A DNA stretch of 64,000 nt, from the NCBI RefSeq assembly GCF_019059575.1, contig NW_024881826.1:310001-374000 (forward strand), given 5' to 3'. The translations under genes and the position numbers were made by a program. Each line of letters starts with the position of its first letter. Positions within the stretch are counted from its first letter, which is position 1. The stretch is from Amphibalanus amphitrite (lineage: Eukaryota > Arthropoda > Thecostraca > Balanomorpha > Balanidae). The notes under the pieces were generated by a model, which saw only the letters and a list, made by a program, of their open reading frames with translations, had not been told where the DNA came from and made no database searches. Below, one piece after another: positions 44,039 to 54,767 of the stretch.

Positions 44039-44350
44039 CAGAATCCAGATCCTTGGCTCAGATGTATTCTACTTGATACATTCATCTCGCTTGACCCTTT
44101 GATTCGTAACGACGAGTTGCCCTCTACAGACTGGCAGGCAGACGAACATGTTGGCAGGCAGACAACTCATCTGGTAGCACACCAGGCATCATAGTCTGCA
44201 ACAAACGAAATTAGGCTATAATAACCGCTACTTTCACTGCCTACTTTACCTAATGAGCAAAATTACATTTTCCATATTCACATAACACAAACCTGACAAA
44301 TTCATACACTTGACCAACACAGCTCACCTCCGCTGCTCTACGAACACCCC
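44039..44350. other. No recognisable gene
   Basis: About 310 bp between the recombinase and the CCAAT/CRE tandem units. Nothing supported; it may contain the 3' end of the Crypton-like element, which lacks TIRs by nature. Confidence 0.4.
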
Positions 44351-44352
44351 CA

Positions 44353-44532
44353 CCGATGGGGAGGGGTATCAGCTGTCCGCTCTCCCCGCAATGATGGCCG
44401 CGCCCACGTCTCGGCCAATCAGGGTCGCGCTGTGTGACGTCACGGTATCAGCTGTGCGCTCCCCTGGCAATGACGGTCGCGCCCACGTTCCGGCCAATCA
44501 TGACCGCGCTGTATGACGTCACAGCGCTTACA
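44353..44532 (+). promoter_or_regulatory. Two tandem 85-bp units with CCAAT-type and CRE sites (LTR-like)
   Basis: Each unit runs GGTATCAGCTGT..CGCGCCCACG..CGGCCAATCA..TGACGTCAC. The second (44440-44532) is identical to 46732-46824. A GGCCAATCA box and a palindromic TGACGTCA 25-30 bp apart, in tandem, look like an LTR promoter/enhancer. No transcription start can be placed. Confidence 0.5.
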
Positions 44533-44611
44533 CCCTCCTCCTTGAAGGCACCACCTTCAACCAAACACAAACAGAACTTCTTAAAACAAAAATCTTCAGC
44601 CGAAGAGAAAA

Positions 44612-46033
44612 TTGAGAAGACGCAAGGAAGGGTCCAAACGGGCACAACAGGACGGACCGGCTCTCACCGTTCCGGAGTTGCAAGAAGCGGAGAGAGCGGT
44701 TCTGGCGGTGGTGCAGAAGGATGCGTTCCCGGAGGAGTATGCGGCTCTAGAGGCAGGTGTGGAGGTGCGGAGGTCTAGTAGACTGAGCAGCCTGGATCCA
44801 TTCCTGGAGAATGGGATCCTCAGAGTGGGTGGTCGCCTGACTCATGCCAATATCCCAGATGATCAGAAGTATCCGGTTATTCTTCCCAACAGGAGCCAGG
44901 TGGTGGACCTTCTTGTACAGCAAGTTCACGAGGGAGTAGGTCATGAGGGACGCGAGCATGTGTTGGCCGAGCTTCGGAAGCGCTATTGGCTCATCCGAGG
45001 CAATTCAGCAGTGAGAAGGATTCTGAAGCAGTGCCTCAGCTGCAGACGACGACAGGGATCGTTCCTGCGTCAGAAGCTAGCGGACCTGCCTCCGGATCGT
45101 GTCAAGAGTGATGAGCCGCCATTTACCTCTACAGGTATCGACTTCTTCGGCCCATGGTTCGTCAAGAGGGGTCGATCTCAGGAGAAAAGGTACGGCGTCA
45201 TCTTCACCTGTTTGTCATCGAGAGCGGTACATCTAGAGGTAGCCGCGTCTCTATCAACTGACTCCTTCATGTGTGCACTCAGAAGGTTCATCGCAAGAAG
45301 GGGAGAAGTCAAGAAGATTCGCACAGATCGTGGGACGAACTTCGTCGGTGCAAGAAGAGAGCTCCAGGAAGCAGTAGAGGAACTGGACCGGAGCGACTCC
45401 CTGATACAGCAAGCGCTGTTGCAGAAGAAGATTGAGTGGACTCTCAACACGCCGACTGCTTCCCATCACGGAGGTGTATGGGAGCGTTTGATTCGATCAG
45501 TTCGGAAAGTCTTGGATGCGCTTCTGTCGCAGCAGACGCCGACGGACGAGTCTCTGTGTACTCTGTTGCGCGAGGTGGAAGCCGTGCTAAACAGCAGACC
45601 CCTGACGTACGTCTCATCTGACGTCCGGGATCCGGAACCGTTGACGCCTAATCACCTGCTCTTGCTGAGCGGCAAGGTGCCTGTCCCTGCCGGCGTCTTC
45701 AGAGGAGAGGACCTGTATGCCAAGCGCAGGTGGAGGCAGATCCAGTATCTCGCCGAGCTCTTCTGGAGAAGGTGGCGTAAAGAGTACCTCCCGCTACTGC
45801 AGCGCCGACAGAAGTGTCTGTTTCCGAGAAGGTCACTCAGTGTAGGTGACGTTGTTCTTGTTGCGGAGGAGGGACTCCCCAGATGCCACTGGCCCCTGGG
45901 CAGGGTTCTCGAGACGTTCGAGGGACGCGACGGGCTAGTTCGTTCCGTTCGTGTTCGAGCCAGAGAAACTGAATTTGTCCGTCCTGTGACTAAACTGGTC
46001 CTGCTGTGCGAGAACGAGCTCACGGAGCAGTAG
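44612..46033 (+). CDS. BEL/Pao retrotransposon integrase region
   Basis: This 473-residue open frame is the carboxyl part of a Pao-type polyprotein. It opens in the pre-integrase linker (LTVPELQEAERAVL), then has the HHCC zinc finger (His106, His111, Cys141, Cys144), the integrase core with Asp177 (TGIDFFGPW), Asp239 (IRTDRGTNFVGA) and Glu291 (GGVWERLIRSVRKVL), and the Pao-specific carboxyl domain (DUF5641-like: LFWRRWRKEYLPLLQRR, VGDVVLVAEE). The D-x61-D-x51-E spacing is normal and no stop interrupts it. The ATG used is not a biological start, because the polyprotein normally continues upstream. It lies between direct repeats and is followed after 55 bp by an RT fragment. Confidence 0.92.
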   Translation: MRRRKEGSKRAQQDGPALTVPELQEAERAVLAVVQKDAFPEEYAALEAGVEVRRSSRLSSLDPFLENGILRVGGRLTHANIPDDQKYPVILPNRSQVVDLLVQQVHEGVGHEGREHVLAELRKRYWLIRGNSAVRRILKQCLSCRRRQGSFLRQKLADLPPDRVKSDEPPFTSTGIDFFGPWFVKRGRSQEKRYGVIFTCLSSRAVHLEVAASLSTDSFMCALRRFIARRGEVKKIRTDRGTNFVGARRELQEAVEELDRSDSLIQQALLQKKIEWTLNTPTASHHGGVWERLIRSVRKVLDALLSQQTPTDESLCTLLREVEAVLNSRPLTYVSSDVRDPEPLTPNHLLLLSGKVPVPAGVFRGEDLYAKRRWRQIQYLAELFWRRWRKEYLPLLQRRQKCLFPRRSLSVGDVVLVAEEGLPRCHWPLGRVLETFEGRDGLVRSVRVRARETEFVRPVTKLVLLCENELTEQ

Positions 46034-46087
46034 ATTGGTCATTGGTGAACCGTAGATCTGGGAGTAAGATCCTGTGTCCTGTGGTAT

Positions 46088-46714
46088 ATGTGTAAGAGGT
46101 TTAGAGCTTCGCACTTCGAGCTGCCCATACCTCTGAAGGAGGAAGAACCAGCATTGCCCGACAATCAAGAAGTCGTCTATCGTAGACTGTGGAGTCTCAA
46201 GAGACGGCTAGAGGACCAAGAGTTTTCTGCCCGGTACGTGGAGTTCATGGAGAAGATGTTCGTTAACGGATATGCCGAAAAGGTGCCGGTTGAGGAGATA
46301 GACCGGAACGACGGGCGTGTTAATTACATCCCACATCACGGTGTGTTTGGACAGAAGACCGGGAAGGTAAGCGTGGTCTTTGACTGTTCGAGTTCATTCA
46401 AGGGAGTGTCTTTGAACGACTCAGTGCTGCAAGGACCTGACCTGACCACGCCCCTGATTCAGGTACTGCTCAGATTCAGACAGGAACAGGTTGCGTTTAT
46501 GGGAGATATAGACTCGATGTTCTACCAAGTGACTGTTCCCCACCATGACCGGGATCTCCTGCGATTCTTGTGGTGGAAGGATGGCGATGTGTCGCAGCCG
46601 GTCGAGGTCTGGCGGATGACAGTCCATCCTTTCAGGTTGAGGTCTAGCCCGAGTGCCGCCAACTACGCGCTGAGACGGACGGTACAAGATCCTCCGAAGT
46701 TTCTCTTCGGCTGA
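46088..46714 (+). pseudogene. BEL/Pao reverse transcriptase, amino-terminal fragment
   Basis: The 208-codon frame matches the region leading into and starting the Pao RT: HFELPIPLKEEEPALP, YVEFMEKMFVNGYAEKVP, VVFDCSSSFKGVSLND, then AFMGDIDSMFYQV with the first catalytic Asp140, and HPFRLRSSPSAANYALRRT. It ends 20 codons later, before the YVDD box, in the inverted-repeat sequence TTTCTCTTCGGCTGAAGA. RT, RNase H and linker are therefore deleted from here on. It sits downstream of integrase rather than upstream, so the element is permuted and cannot make a normal polyprotein. Confidence 0.88.
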
Positions 46715-46824
46715 AGAAGAATTTTCTCTTCTCACGGTATCAGCTGTGCGCTCCCCTGGCAATGACGGTCGCGCCCACGTTCCGGCCAATCATGACCGCG
46801 CTGTATGACGTCACAGCGCTTACA

Positions 46825-46964
46825 GTCATGAAGTGTCACAAGCAGAGCTGTTTTGTTCAGTTACAATGCTAGTTTCGCTAGATGCCAGTGTTTTGCAAGT
46901 ATCTTGTGAAATATATGATTCTCTGAACAGTTGTTTATTTTCTGTGATTGTGACCTAAACCGTA
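46825..46964. other. No recognisable gene
   Basis: Short spacer between the BEL/Pao repeat and the next element fragment; nothing supported. Confidence 0.4.
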
Positions 46965-47440
46965 CCTGATGGTCTTATAACCAACACCATTGAGTTGGAA
47001 ATGAAAACTGGCCATAAAACATGCATCGCACAACCTTAGTAAAGTTGGGTTCATGTGGTGACCCTTGGTTACCTTTGGTGACCTGACCTGTGACCTGACC
47101 TGGTATGACCAGTGACCTCTAATAGCAACATATGTACTAGACAACTGACGCCTTATCGCTGATTTTCGACAAAATGCGTTTCACTCGGTGTTATAGCGCT
47201 TTCCCTAGAAGCCCCGTGAACGGTGAAACATTTTATCTTTGACCTGACCTGTGACGTCATCGGTGACCCCGAGGTCAATGAAATTTGCTTTCTTTCGACA
47301 AATTTGACAGGGCTATCGAACGCCGTTTGAATTTTCCGGATCCGTCCAGCAGTTTCGGAGATACGAGGGGGGGGCAAAAAATGCCCCCCCCCCCCGCGCG
47401 GAAGGTGGCCGGGAGGCCCAACGCCTGCCGGGTTACGGGA
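46965..47440 (-). mobile_element. Hairpin-element fragment with GGGGCAAAAAATGCCCC hairpin
   Basis: It aligns with 36360-36760 (TGACCTGACCTGTGACGTCATCGG and the CTATCGAACGCCGTTTGAATTTT segment). The terminal hairpin at 47367-47395 has GCAAAAAATGC between G and C runs, a further sequence variant that still pairs. The outer TIR has decayed and no TTAA flank is visible. Confidence 0.6.
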
Positions 47441-47444
47441 TATC

Positions 47445-47846
47445 TCGGCATAATGATCCAAAAATGTTCTTAAATAAATAAAAATTCAAAAAATTTGGTC
47501 CATAGACATAAAAATGCAAATGAAAGGAAACTCGATGTGTTATATATCAAAAATAGTTTATATTTCAAAAATCCATATTATTCTTTGTTTCAATGCAAGT
47601 TCAATGCCGTATAGCATTTGGATTATCCATCTTTGAGTTATAGCCCGCCAAACTTGGCGCTGCAACGCATGATCCAAAACATGTTATACATTATAACTCA
47701 AAAACTACTCATTTGATTAGCCTGCAATTGTCACAGGATTCAGAGCCCCTGATTACCCCTGAGACCAATTATCGTTAAAATCCGAGAGATGAGGGTGTCA
47801 AATTGAAAAAAGTGGTACGATCTATCGTGGAATGCCCTACCTACGT
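47445..47846 (-). mobile_element. GGGGCATTCC element, terminal fragment
   Basis: It ends with GATCTATCGTGGAATGCCC (47828-47846), the inverse of the family TIR, and matches 6955-7330 in reverse. The other end is missing. Confidence 0.7.
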
Positions 47847-50220
47847 CAACGACACCTAGTAGTAGTAGTAGAGTTTATGTATTGACACCAGGTGCATGTA
47901 CAAATGATGTAACTTAAAATAGAAATAAACGCGGATAAAACACAAACCTTAAAATGCACGTAAATCAGTGTCCATTAAAAGTAACATACACGTGCACTAA
48001 ATGTCTAGTTAAATTCGAAGCCAGACACGCAAAAGTCTAAAACACAAGACAATATAAAAACACACAAATACCTTCCTAAAACTACCTTCCTCTATTGGCA
48101 TTAAGATCATGCGCCTGCTCAAGTACGAGGCGACAGTAGTTGGCCAGATCTGCATTATTTTCAGAATCCATGAGAACCCCTAGATTGGCACAGGCTGGCA
48201 CGGTCCGCCGACATCAAAACAACGGTGCGTCAGCTGATTATTGGTCCTCCGATTCAGGAGAAATTATTAACGCGGGAACGCCGGCGCTAAATAAAGGCGG
48301 TAGGATTCACGGCTTTGCATGATCGTGTGCAATATTTTTTATAGTATCAAGCGAGGGGTATTGCTGGAGTTTTGCAAATGAATATTTTGTTCTCAGTTTG
48401 GCTATGCGATCGTGAACACTTTATTTTCATAGATACGATATGAAATAGGATAAACAGGCCAACCCAAGGCTATGTAGGCCAACCTTAGACATCGCATAGC
48501 CATGGACATTGCGTAGGAAGGTACTCGCCGATCGTACCACGATACCACGGGCAAGATATCAGACTTTTGGGAGTTTTGTGTCGCTGAAATGTATTTTAAG
48601 TGCTGAGAAGGAAAATAATTCAATTTAATGTCAAAATGATAACCGGAGGCGAAGATTATCTTTATGATACCACGATTTGTGGGGCTGACTAGTACCGACG
48701 GGGATCCCACAAACACGACGGTCACATTCATTAAGCATGATGTACGGCGTAAAGCACCACAACTCACCCCAAAAGCGCAACCTTCTGAGATATCTTATAT
48801 TTAGTTTCAATGCTGGTACTGGTGCAGTTTCAATGCTGGTACTCTGCTTATTTCTGCTCAATAAAGTTATTTCTCGCTTAAATGCGCCTCACATTAATCG
48901 TGTGCTGTGCTCCACAATCATTGCGCCGCGCGCTCTTCCTTCTTATCGGCCCCCTTGAGATCGTATCCATCAATATCTATTTGCTTCTAAGTTCTAATGA
49001 CTTGTAGAGAAACGATTTTAGAGCGTTTAACAAAATGATTGCATAACGAGCGATGGGAAAAGCCCAATCGTCCAACTCATAAAAAACATTGGGACACAAA
49101 CAACTGGAAACTGTTGGTAGTTGGTACTTTCGCGCATAGGCGGCGGAACGGGGAGAGCACCGGGGCACCGTGCCCCCCTTTGATTTTGGCATTTTAACAT
49201 GGGCTCTATGGGCGTTACATGGAAAGAATGGGACCAAAAGTCGGCAGTGCCCCCCCCCCCCCCTTCCCCAGTTGAGCTGGGCGCAGGTACTAAATAGCAT
49301 CAAAGGAAATCCTGTATTCATCTCGCCGCATTTAAGCGCACCAATCGAAAGACGACAGCGTGACCGCGCTGACAGGCAATCAACCTGGCCACATAAAAGT
49401 AGCTAGTGCAAGGAAGATGTCTATATAAACCACTGGACCATGCAAAGCGTTCAGTAAATAAAATACGAGTAAAGATGACGCGTTTGAGGGCAGACTGGCC
49501 AAACAGTGACGTTACACGCGGATCTCAACACTGCACAACACATTCATCAAAAAAGATCTTGTGGATCCCTATATACGTCATAACTAGCCCTAGTACGGGG
49601 GTATATAGCCATGGACGTAAATGGCCGGCTTAAGGCACAGGATCCCAATTGTCATCCCCATTACGTGGTCCCCAGAAGTCGCCAGGCCGAGAGCCAATGG
49701 CAGTTAAGCACATCTTACACGTGCCGACAAACGTGACACAATGAATCCAATAATGAGTCCGCTAATAAGCCTGCCTAATTCTGCATGTAGGCTGCTATTT
49801 ACCACCGCGGCGGAAGGCTAAAACGCATCCATACAGCTCAACATAGGTGTCAATTTCCGCCGGGTTGGGGGTGCACAAGCTCTTTAAATTCCCCGCCGGC
49901 TCGGCTGGCTTGGCTTTGGAGCCCCAACAGACGGTGCGGGTCAAGGTCACCACTAAGGCAGCGGCGGATTTGCTGCACCCGGGCAGTGGGCACCCTCAAT
50001 TCGGTGAAAATCGACACCCATGCAGCTCAACATGACAAAACGCTGCATACAAGCGCACGTCCTCGCATTTAATTGACGCATTTAACTGCGTCACTAACCT
50101 CGTACACTGTACAACACTGGTGAGATGACTGTCCGAAGGAAACTGCCGACTTTGGCTGGCAACATTCAGGGTTGGTGACTTATGTACTGAGTTTGGCTGG
50201 CTGACAGCGATGTGACTTCA
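47847..50220. other. No recognisable gene; TAG microsatellite
   Basis: A (TAG)n tract lies at about 47859-47873. G/C runs at 49150-49270 may be a decayed transposon. Several ORFs of 60-120 codons on both strands (for example 48402-48767) have no recognisable motif. This is the longest stretch without a recognised element. Confidence 0.4.
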
Positions 50221-50224
50221 GGAC

Positions 50225-50470
50225 CGGTTGATGAACGGGCCATCCTAGCCCCATACTACAGGAGCCCAGCTGGTCTTGGCGAGCGGCGGCGACTGGACGA
50301 GGCTGGACCCCTACTACAGGAGCCCAGCTGGTGCTGACGAGCGGCGGTTACTGGACGAACGGGTCAGCCTGGACCCCTATTGCAGGAGTCCGGCTGGTCT
50401 TGGCGAGCGGCGACGACTGGACGAGGCTGGACTCCTACTGCAGGAGTCGAGCTGGTCCTGTCGAGGAAAT
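50225..50470 (+). repeat. Tandem repeat, about 57-66 bp units
   Basis: Four units share CTACTRCAGGAG, CAGCTGGT..TGGCGAGCGGCG and ACTGGACGAGGCTGGA. The 84-codon frame at 50276-50530 follows the repeat and has no other support. Confidence 0.8.
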
Positions 50471-50483
50471 AGTTCACCTTTAA

Positions 50484-51265
50484 AGGAAGGGTGCCACCTT
50501 TTGGACACAGCGCAGTTTTTACAAGATTAGCCTCACATGAACCTAAAAACCGGCTTCACTTACCTATGCTCGAGACGGTCAGCATTGAATCCGCACGTGA
50601 AGTTATCATTTGCGACTTTTGCTGCCAGCATTCGGGCAGGCAAAAATCTTCAGCACTATTTCCTCGTCGTGTTAAGGGTATTTTATAAAACATGAAATCA
50701 GCAAAGGTATGTATAAAAGTTATACTTTTGAAGCATGTTTTATCATTTTGAAAGGGTATATTTTTTCTTTATGGTATACACTTAAGTTTTAAAATTTTAA
50801 TTGGGAAGTTTTTCTAGTAAGTTGCATGAAGGGTGAAGGGTTCCATAGATCTCTTAAGCATTGTAAAGGAAAAACCTTTACTCGACTTATTTGATGTTCT
50901 TTTGAATAACCAATTAGGTGGCAAATATGGCCAACAGTTACCTACTTGGTTACCTACAACTTAGTTCAAATCATGTTATCTTCTTCCTTTTTATTTGTTC
51001 ATTTTTTTGTCTCAGTTGCGCCATCAATGCAAATGGCAGAATGATATGTTGCCATGACAACAGGATATGCCAGCCGTCCTAGCTGCCACATCAAACGACC
51101 TTGAGTTGTAGTGGTGATATAAACAACGATCTTTTTTTTTTGGCCAATGTATTAAATGCAATGTTTCGGTTTTTTGTATATTGTGGACGCGCTAACCACG
51201 TCTAAAAATTCAAATAAGTAAAATAGATTCATAGAACAAAAATTTCGGAAGGTGGCACCCTTCCT
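50484..51265. mobile_element. TTAA-target MITE, perfect 17-bp AGGAAGGGTGCCACCTT TIR
   Basis: TTAA flanks it at 50480-50483 and 51266-51269. Both ends read AGGAAGGGTGCCACCTT in inverse orientation without mismatch. AT-rich, non-coding interior. Confidence 0.92.
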
Positions 51266-51269
51266 TTAA

Positions 51270-51925
51270 CATAGGATTTTAAACTGAGATAGCAGTCTGA
51301 TAGAGCAGATTTGTGTATGCCTTATATTTGAACCGTTTGAGATATTCACCTTTTATCAGTGAATATTGGTGCTTAAATTCATGTTCTAGTGCTCATTTAC
51401 AGCAAGCAGAAACCTCTTCAACACACACAGTGGCCAATCAGCGATGAGAGCACTTACAGGAGCAGAATCCCTTGCAGCTGATAGGTTGTTCAGCTGTTAG
51501 TGTTCACTCTAATCATTAAAATAATGAAATCCCTTTAGAAGAAGTGTGTAATTCCAAGTTAGAATACATTTAAATTTTATTCATCACATTTTTAACACAC
51601 CTTTTTAAATTTTATTCATCAAGTTACTCACAGAAGGTGAACAATTTCTTTTAACACTTACCTTGCTTCAATGGTGACATCACTGAAAACTAAAATGATT
51701 CCGGGGGTGTGATATTAGGAGAATGGTCTAAAACGAAACCCCAATTATTCCCGTAATATACTTCAAGTAGCACCTTTTTGGCCTTAGATACCCCCAATAT
51801 CCCAACATTATTACCCTAATATGCCTGTTGGATGGCTAAGTGGAATCAAAATGATTATCTGGTTATGCCTCCATTATTCTTACGAAATGCCTAGTGTATT
51901 CCCCCTGATTCTCCTCTCTGCCCCT
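51270..51925. other. No recognisable gene
   Basis: AT-rich; words such as CACACCTTTTTAAATTTTATTCATC recur near 51570-51620. Nothing else supported. Confidence 0.4.
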
Positions 51926-52185
51926 TTGATGCCCCCTAGCATAGTTCGGATGCTCCGTCTAAACCCGATCTATGCTCCTTTGATGCTATCTATATACCCC
52001 ATTGATGCTTGCTATAAACCCCATTGATGCTCCTTTGATGCTCTCTATATACCCCATTGATGCTCCTTTGATGCTCTCTACATACCCCATTGATGCTCTC
52101 TATATACCCCATTGATGCTGATTTGATGCTCTCTATGCACCACATTGATGCTCCTTTGATGCTCTCTATATACCCCATTGATGCT
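51926..52185 (+). repeat. Minisatellite, TTGATGCTCTCTATATACCCC units
   Basis: About seven irregular units of 20-33 bp (CATTGATGCTCCTTTGATGC, CTCTATATACCCC). It ends eight bases before the adjoining hAT-like left end. Confidence 0.85.
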
Positions 52186-52193
52186 TCGTTCCG

Positions 52194-52352
52194 CAGTGGC
52201 GGATCAAGGGATGGGCTCGCGGGGTCATGCTATTCCTCGTGAGATCCCCATGAGATACCTAGCGCACTGATTTCTTTACCCACACAAAGGTAAGAGACGC
52301 CATTTATGTAACCACCTCCGCCCTTCCTCTGAATTTCCTGGATCCGCCCATG
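52194..52352. mobile_element. Short hAT-like element, CAGTGGCGGATC ends
   Basis: The left end CAGTGGCGGATCAAGGGA and the inverse right end CATGGGCGGATCCAGG belong to the same TIR family as 14639 and 37439. Only 159 bp remain and no 8-bp duplication is evident, so the right boundary is approximate. Confidence 0.55.
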
Positions 52353-52635
52353 CCATCGACGCTCAGCCACACCAACAGCAACCACGATACGCTTGTGTGT
52401 ATAAGAAAAACGTACTGTATTGATTGGAAAGACAACTGCCTCTGCATTCATTTCAAAATCACAGCTTCCTAGTTGCCAAGAGACATTCAATTTGTACTAT
52501 CCATATTAAACATACGTCACGCACACGCCTCATACCATAACAAACAAATAACAAATGCCATATCACATGTTGAGATCCAGGCTGTAAAAAAACACATGAC
52601 ACACGAGAAGCGCCGCTGGCTCTTCTACGATGACT

Positions 52636-52673
52636 GTTGTTTTGCGACTCTTACGAAGGAGTCGCAAAACAAC
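52636..52673. repeat. Perfect 15-bp hairpin
   Basis: GTTGTTTTGCGACTC (52636-52650) and its exact inverse GAGTCGCAAAACAAC (52659-52673) surround an 8-base loop. No T-run follows and it is not part of a recognised transposon end. Confidence 0.8.
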
Positions 52674-53903
52674 CGGTGCCCCTTCAAATGGCGTGGTTTT
52701 TCCCACCTTTGCTACACAACGAAAGTTGAGCGTGTGGCTCCTACGAGTTCCCCCTCCCTGACCTCAAGAAAGTCCGACAACGTAGCCCAGGGGCTGCTAC
52801 AGGATGTCAACAGGCCCGCCCATGCCGCTTGTGACCCCTTTCCCTGTGGGGCGGGCCATCACGTCCGTCTCCATCATCTCCGTCCATCACTCCGTCTCCA
52901 CTCCGCCCCTGGGCTTACCTCACTGCGCGGGCACACTATGCTGTCAGCACCGACAGATTTTTCAGCGCGTCCGCCGTCGCTGTTGACTCTGCCGGCAGCC
53001 CCATGATGTCGTGGACGATGAACCACATCGTGGAGCGCGATGCACGGGACACTTTCTGGTTGAAGATGTAGTAGGCGACCCCGAAGAGAAGGAGTGCCTC
53101 TTCAAGGCACTGGGCGCTGGCCACCACTGTTTCTTCGACCACGATGTCGAACTCGTCTCCCGCTCGTGTATCAGGGGACGTGTCATCGTCGCCGCTGGCG
53201 CTTTCATGACGACCGTTCCCTCCTCACCCAGAAGGCGCAGCAGTACCAGCGCCGCGTCCTCTGTGGATCAGGCAAGGAGGACGACGGACATATCACTTAC
53301 TCATTTCTGACGGGTCCAGGGATGCTCACACATACTCAAGAGCATGATGCAATCCCCCCAATGCATTTTGTATAAGATTGGTTGAACAGGTTCGCTTATA
53401 CTCGATATGTAAGAAGTTAACATGTATCAGAACAACGATGTTCAACTGTTGGGTACCTACCTATTTAAACAAATATAATGCTGTATAGTGATGATCTCAT
53501 TTAGACATCAGAAGCACAAGTACACGCAACCTTAGAAGAACACTTCATATGAAAAATCAAGGGCCTAAGTCAATCCAAGCATTTCATCGTCATATGAGTT
53601 CCTGCTAAGGATGGTACTCACCCTCAATAAGGCTCAATTCCAGCCTAAAAATGGCACCACTCGCAACCACACAGCACCCAACACCGCTCTTCACTGATCA
53701 CCGGAAATGGCGGAGAAAAATGGCGGACCTTTGGCGCGTTCCTGATGCCTCCAACGAAGAATCATTGAGGGATACTATGGTTCTACTCGGGTGATATCAA
53801 GAGTATTTTGAAAGAATCAGGCAAAGGAAGCATAACAGAAGAATATGAAAGCATCTCAAGGGAATATGAGCCTCCCTGTGATTCCGGCAAGATACCCTCT
53901 GGG
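52674..53903. other. No recognised gene; weak minus-strand coding signal
   Basis: 52936-53210 on the minus strand encodes about 90 residues with a hydrophobic stretch (LEEALLLFGVAYYIF) then SRASRSTMWFIVHD. 53205-53265 encodes QRTRRWYCCAFWVRRE in another frame, faintly like Harbinger amino ends. Opposing frames of equal length are also open, so I do not call a gene. Confidence 0.25.
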
Positions 53904-54759
53904 CAGAGGTGAAAAAACCCTGCTACTCGCCTGCGTGCGTAGGTGACAGCCATAGGAATAACGAGACAAATTCGAGCATCTCAGTTGATGCATCTGAAAT
54001 TGATAACTAGTCCGTTTCCGCTAAAATCAAAGCTGTCTTCCCTAGAGGGCCACTATGGACCACGGCACAAAAATTTAGCAGCGTCATCTCTTTGTAGACA
54101 GCTTGGGCTGAAAAATCCCGGCGGTACGACAGCCGGTGCGTTGTGAAGCGCCATAGACAACGCAGGAAAAACGGTGACAGCGCGACAGCTCGTCCCCGCT
54201 CGTCGCCGGTTGAACGGTGGCGGGGACCGGCGCGGCCTTGGCCGCCGCTGGAGTAGGGGAGGACCGGGCGACTGGGACGGGGGACGTCACATCTGGGCCA
54301 CAACTGGGGTGAGGTCCATGACCATCGGTCCCAGAAACTTGGTAGGAGCGTTGATAATTGGTTCTGACTACTGAAGCACAGGTAAGTGAATCAGTGACAA
54401 CTGACAATCCTTTCCTGAGTTCTGATTGAACTGGGCCCATAGCCCATAGGGTTTACATAGCCTTGGAACTGGGTCAGGAAGCCAGGACGAGCTAGGAAGT
54501 CGATCAGACCTATAGGTAAGTTGGATTTATTTTGCTGTTGTTGTGTCACTGAAATGTGGTTATGCGTTGTAATGCCCAGAGGCCGAAATTTGAAAAGTCC
54601 GTTTCTTTCTAACATTCTAGCCTCATTTTCAATTTTTGTAGGCCTTCAGGTGATGAGGAAACGTAAAAATATGGCACCTACTGTTTCAAGATGACTTGTA
54701 AAAAATTGTGACAGCTAGACATCGCGTAGGTGACAGCTTTTGAGTTTTATTCACCTCTG
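53904..54759. mobile_element. hAT-like MITE with perfect 8-bp CCTCTGGG duplication
   Basis: CCTCTGGG lies at 53896-53903 and 54760-54767. Ends are CAGAGGTGAAAAAAC and, inverted, CAGAGGTGAATAAAAC. GTAGGTGACAGC motifs occur near both ends. No transposase; short ORFs are unrecognised. Confidence 0.9.
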
Positions 54760-54767
54760 CCTCTGGG

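Larger units (their letters stand above)
44440..46824 (+). mobile_element. Rearranged BEL/Pao element between 93-bp direct repeats
   Basis: 44440-44532 and 46732-46824 are identical over 93 bp and flank the integrase and RT reading frames. Just inside them an 18-bp inverted repeat (TCTTCAGCCGAAGAGAAA) sits at 44593-44610 and, inverted, at 46700-46717. Coding order is integrase then RT, opposite to normal BEL/Pao (RT, RNase H, integrase). RNase H, protease and most of the RT are missing. Confidence 0.75.

Noticed and set aside
53011-53310. 99-codon plus-strand ORF opposite a minus-strand frame of similar length
   Set aside because: Both strands are equally open and neither shows a known domain; kept only as an unassigned region.
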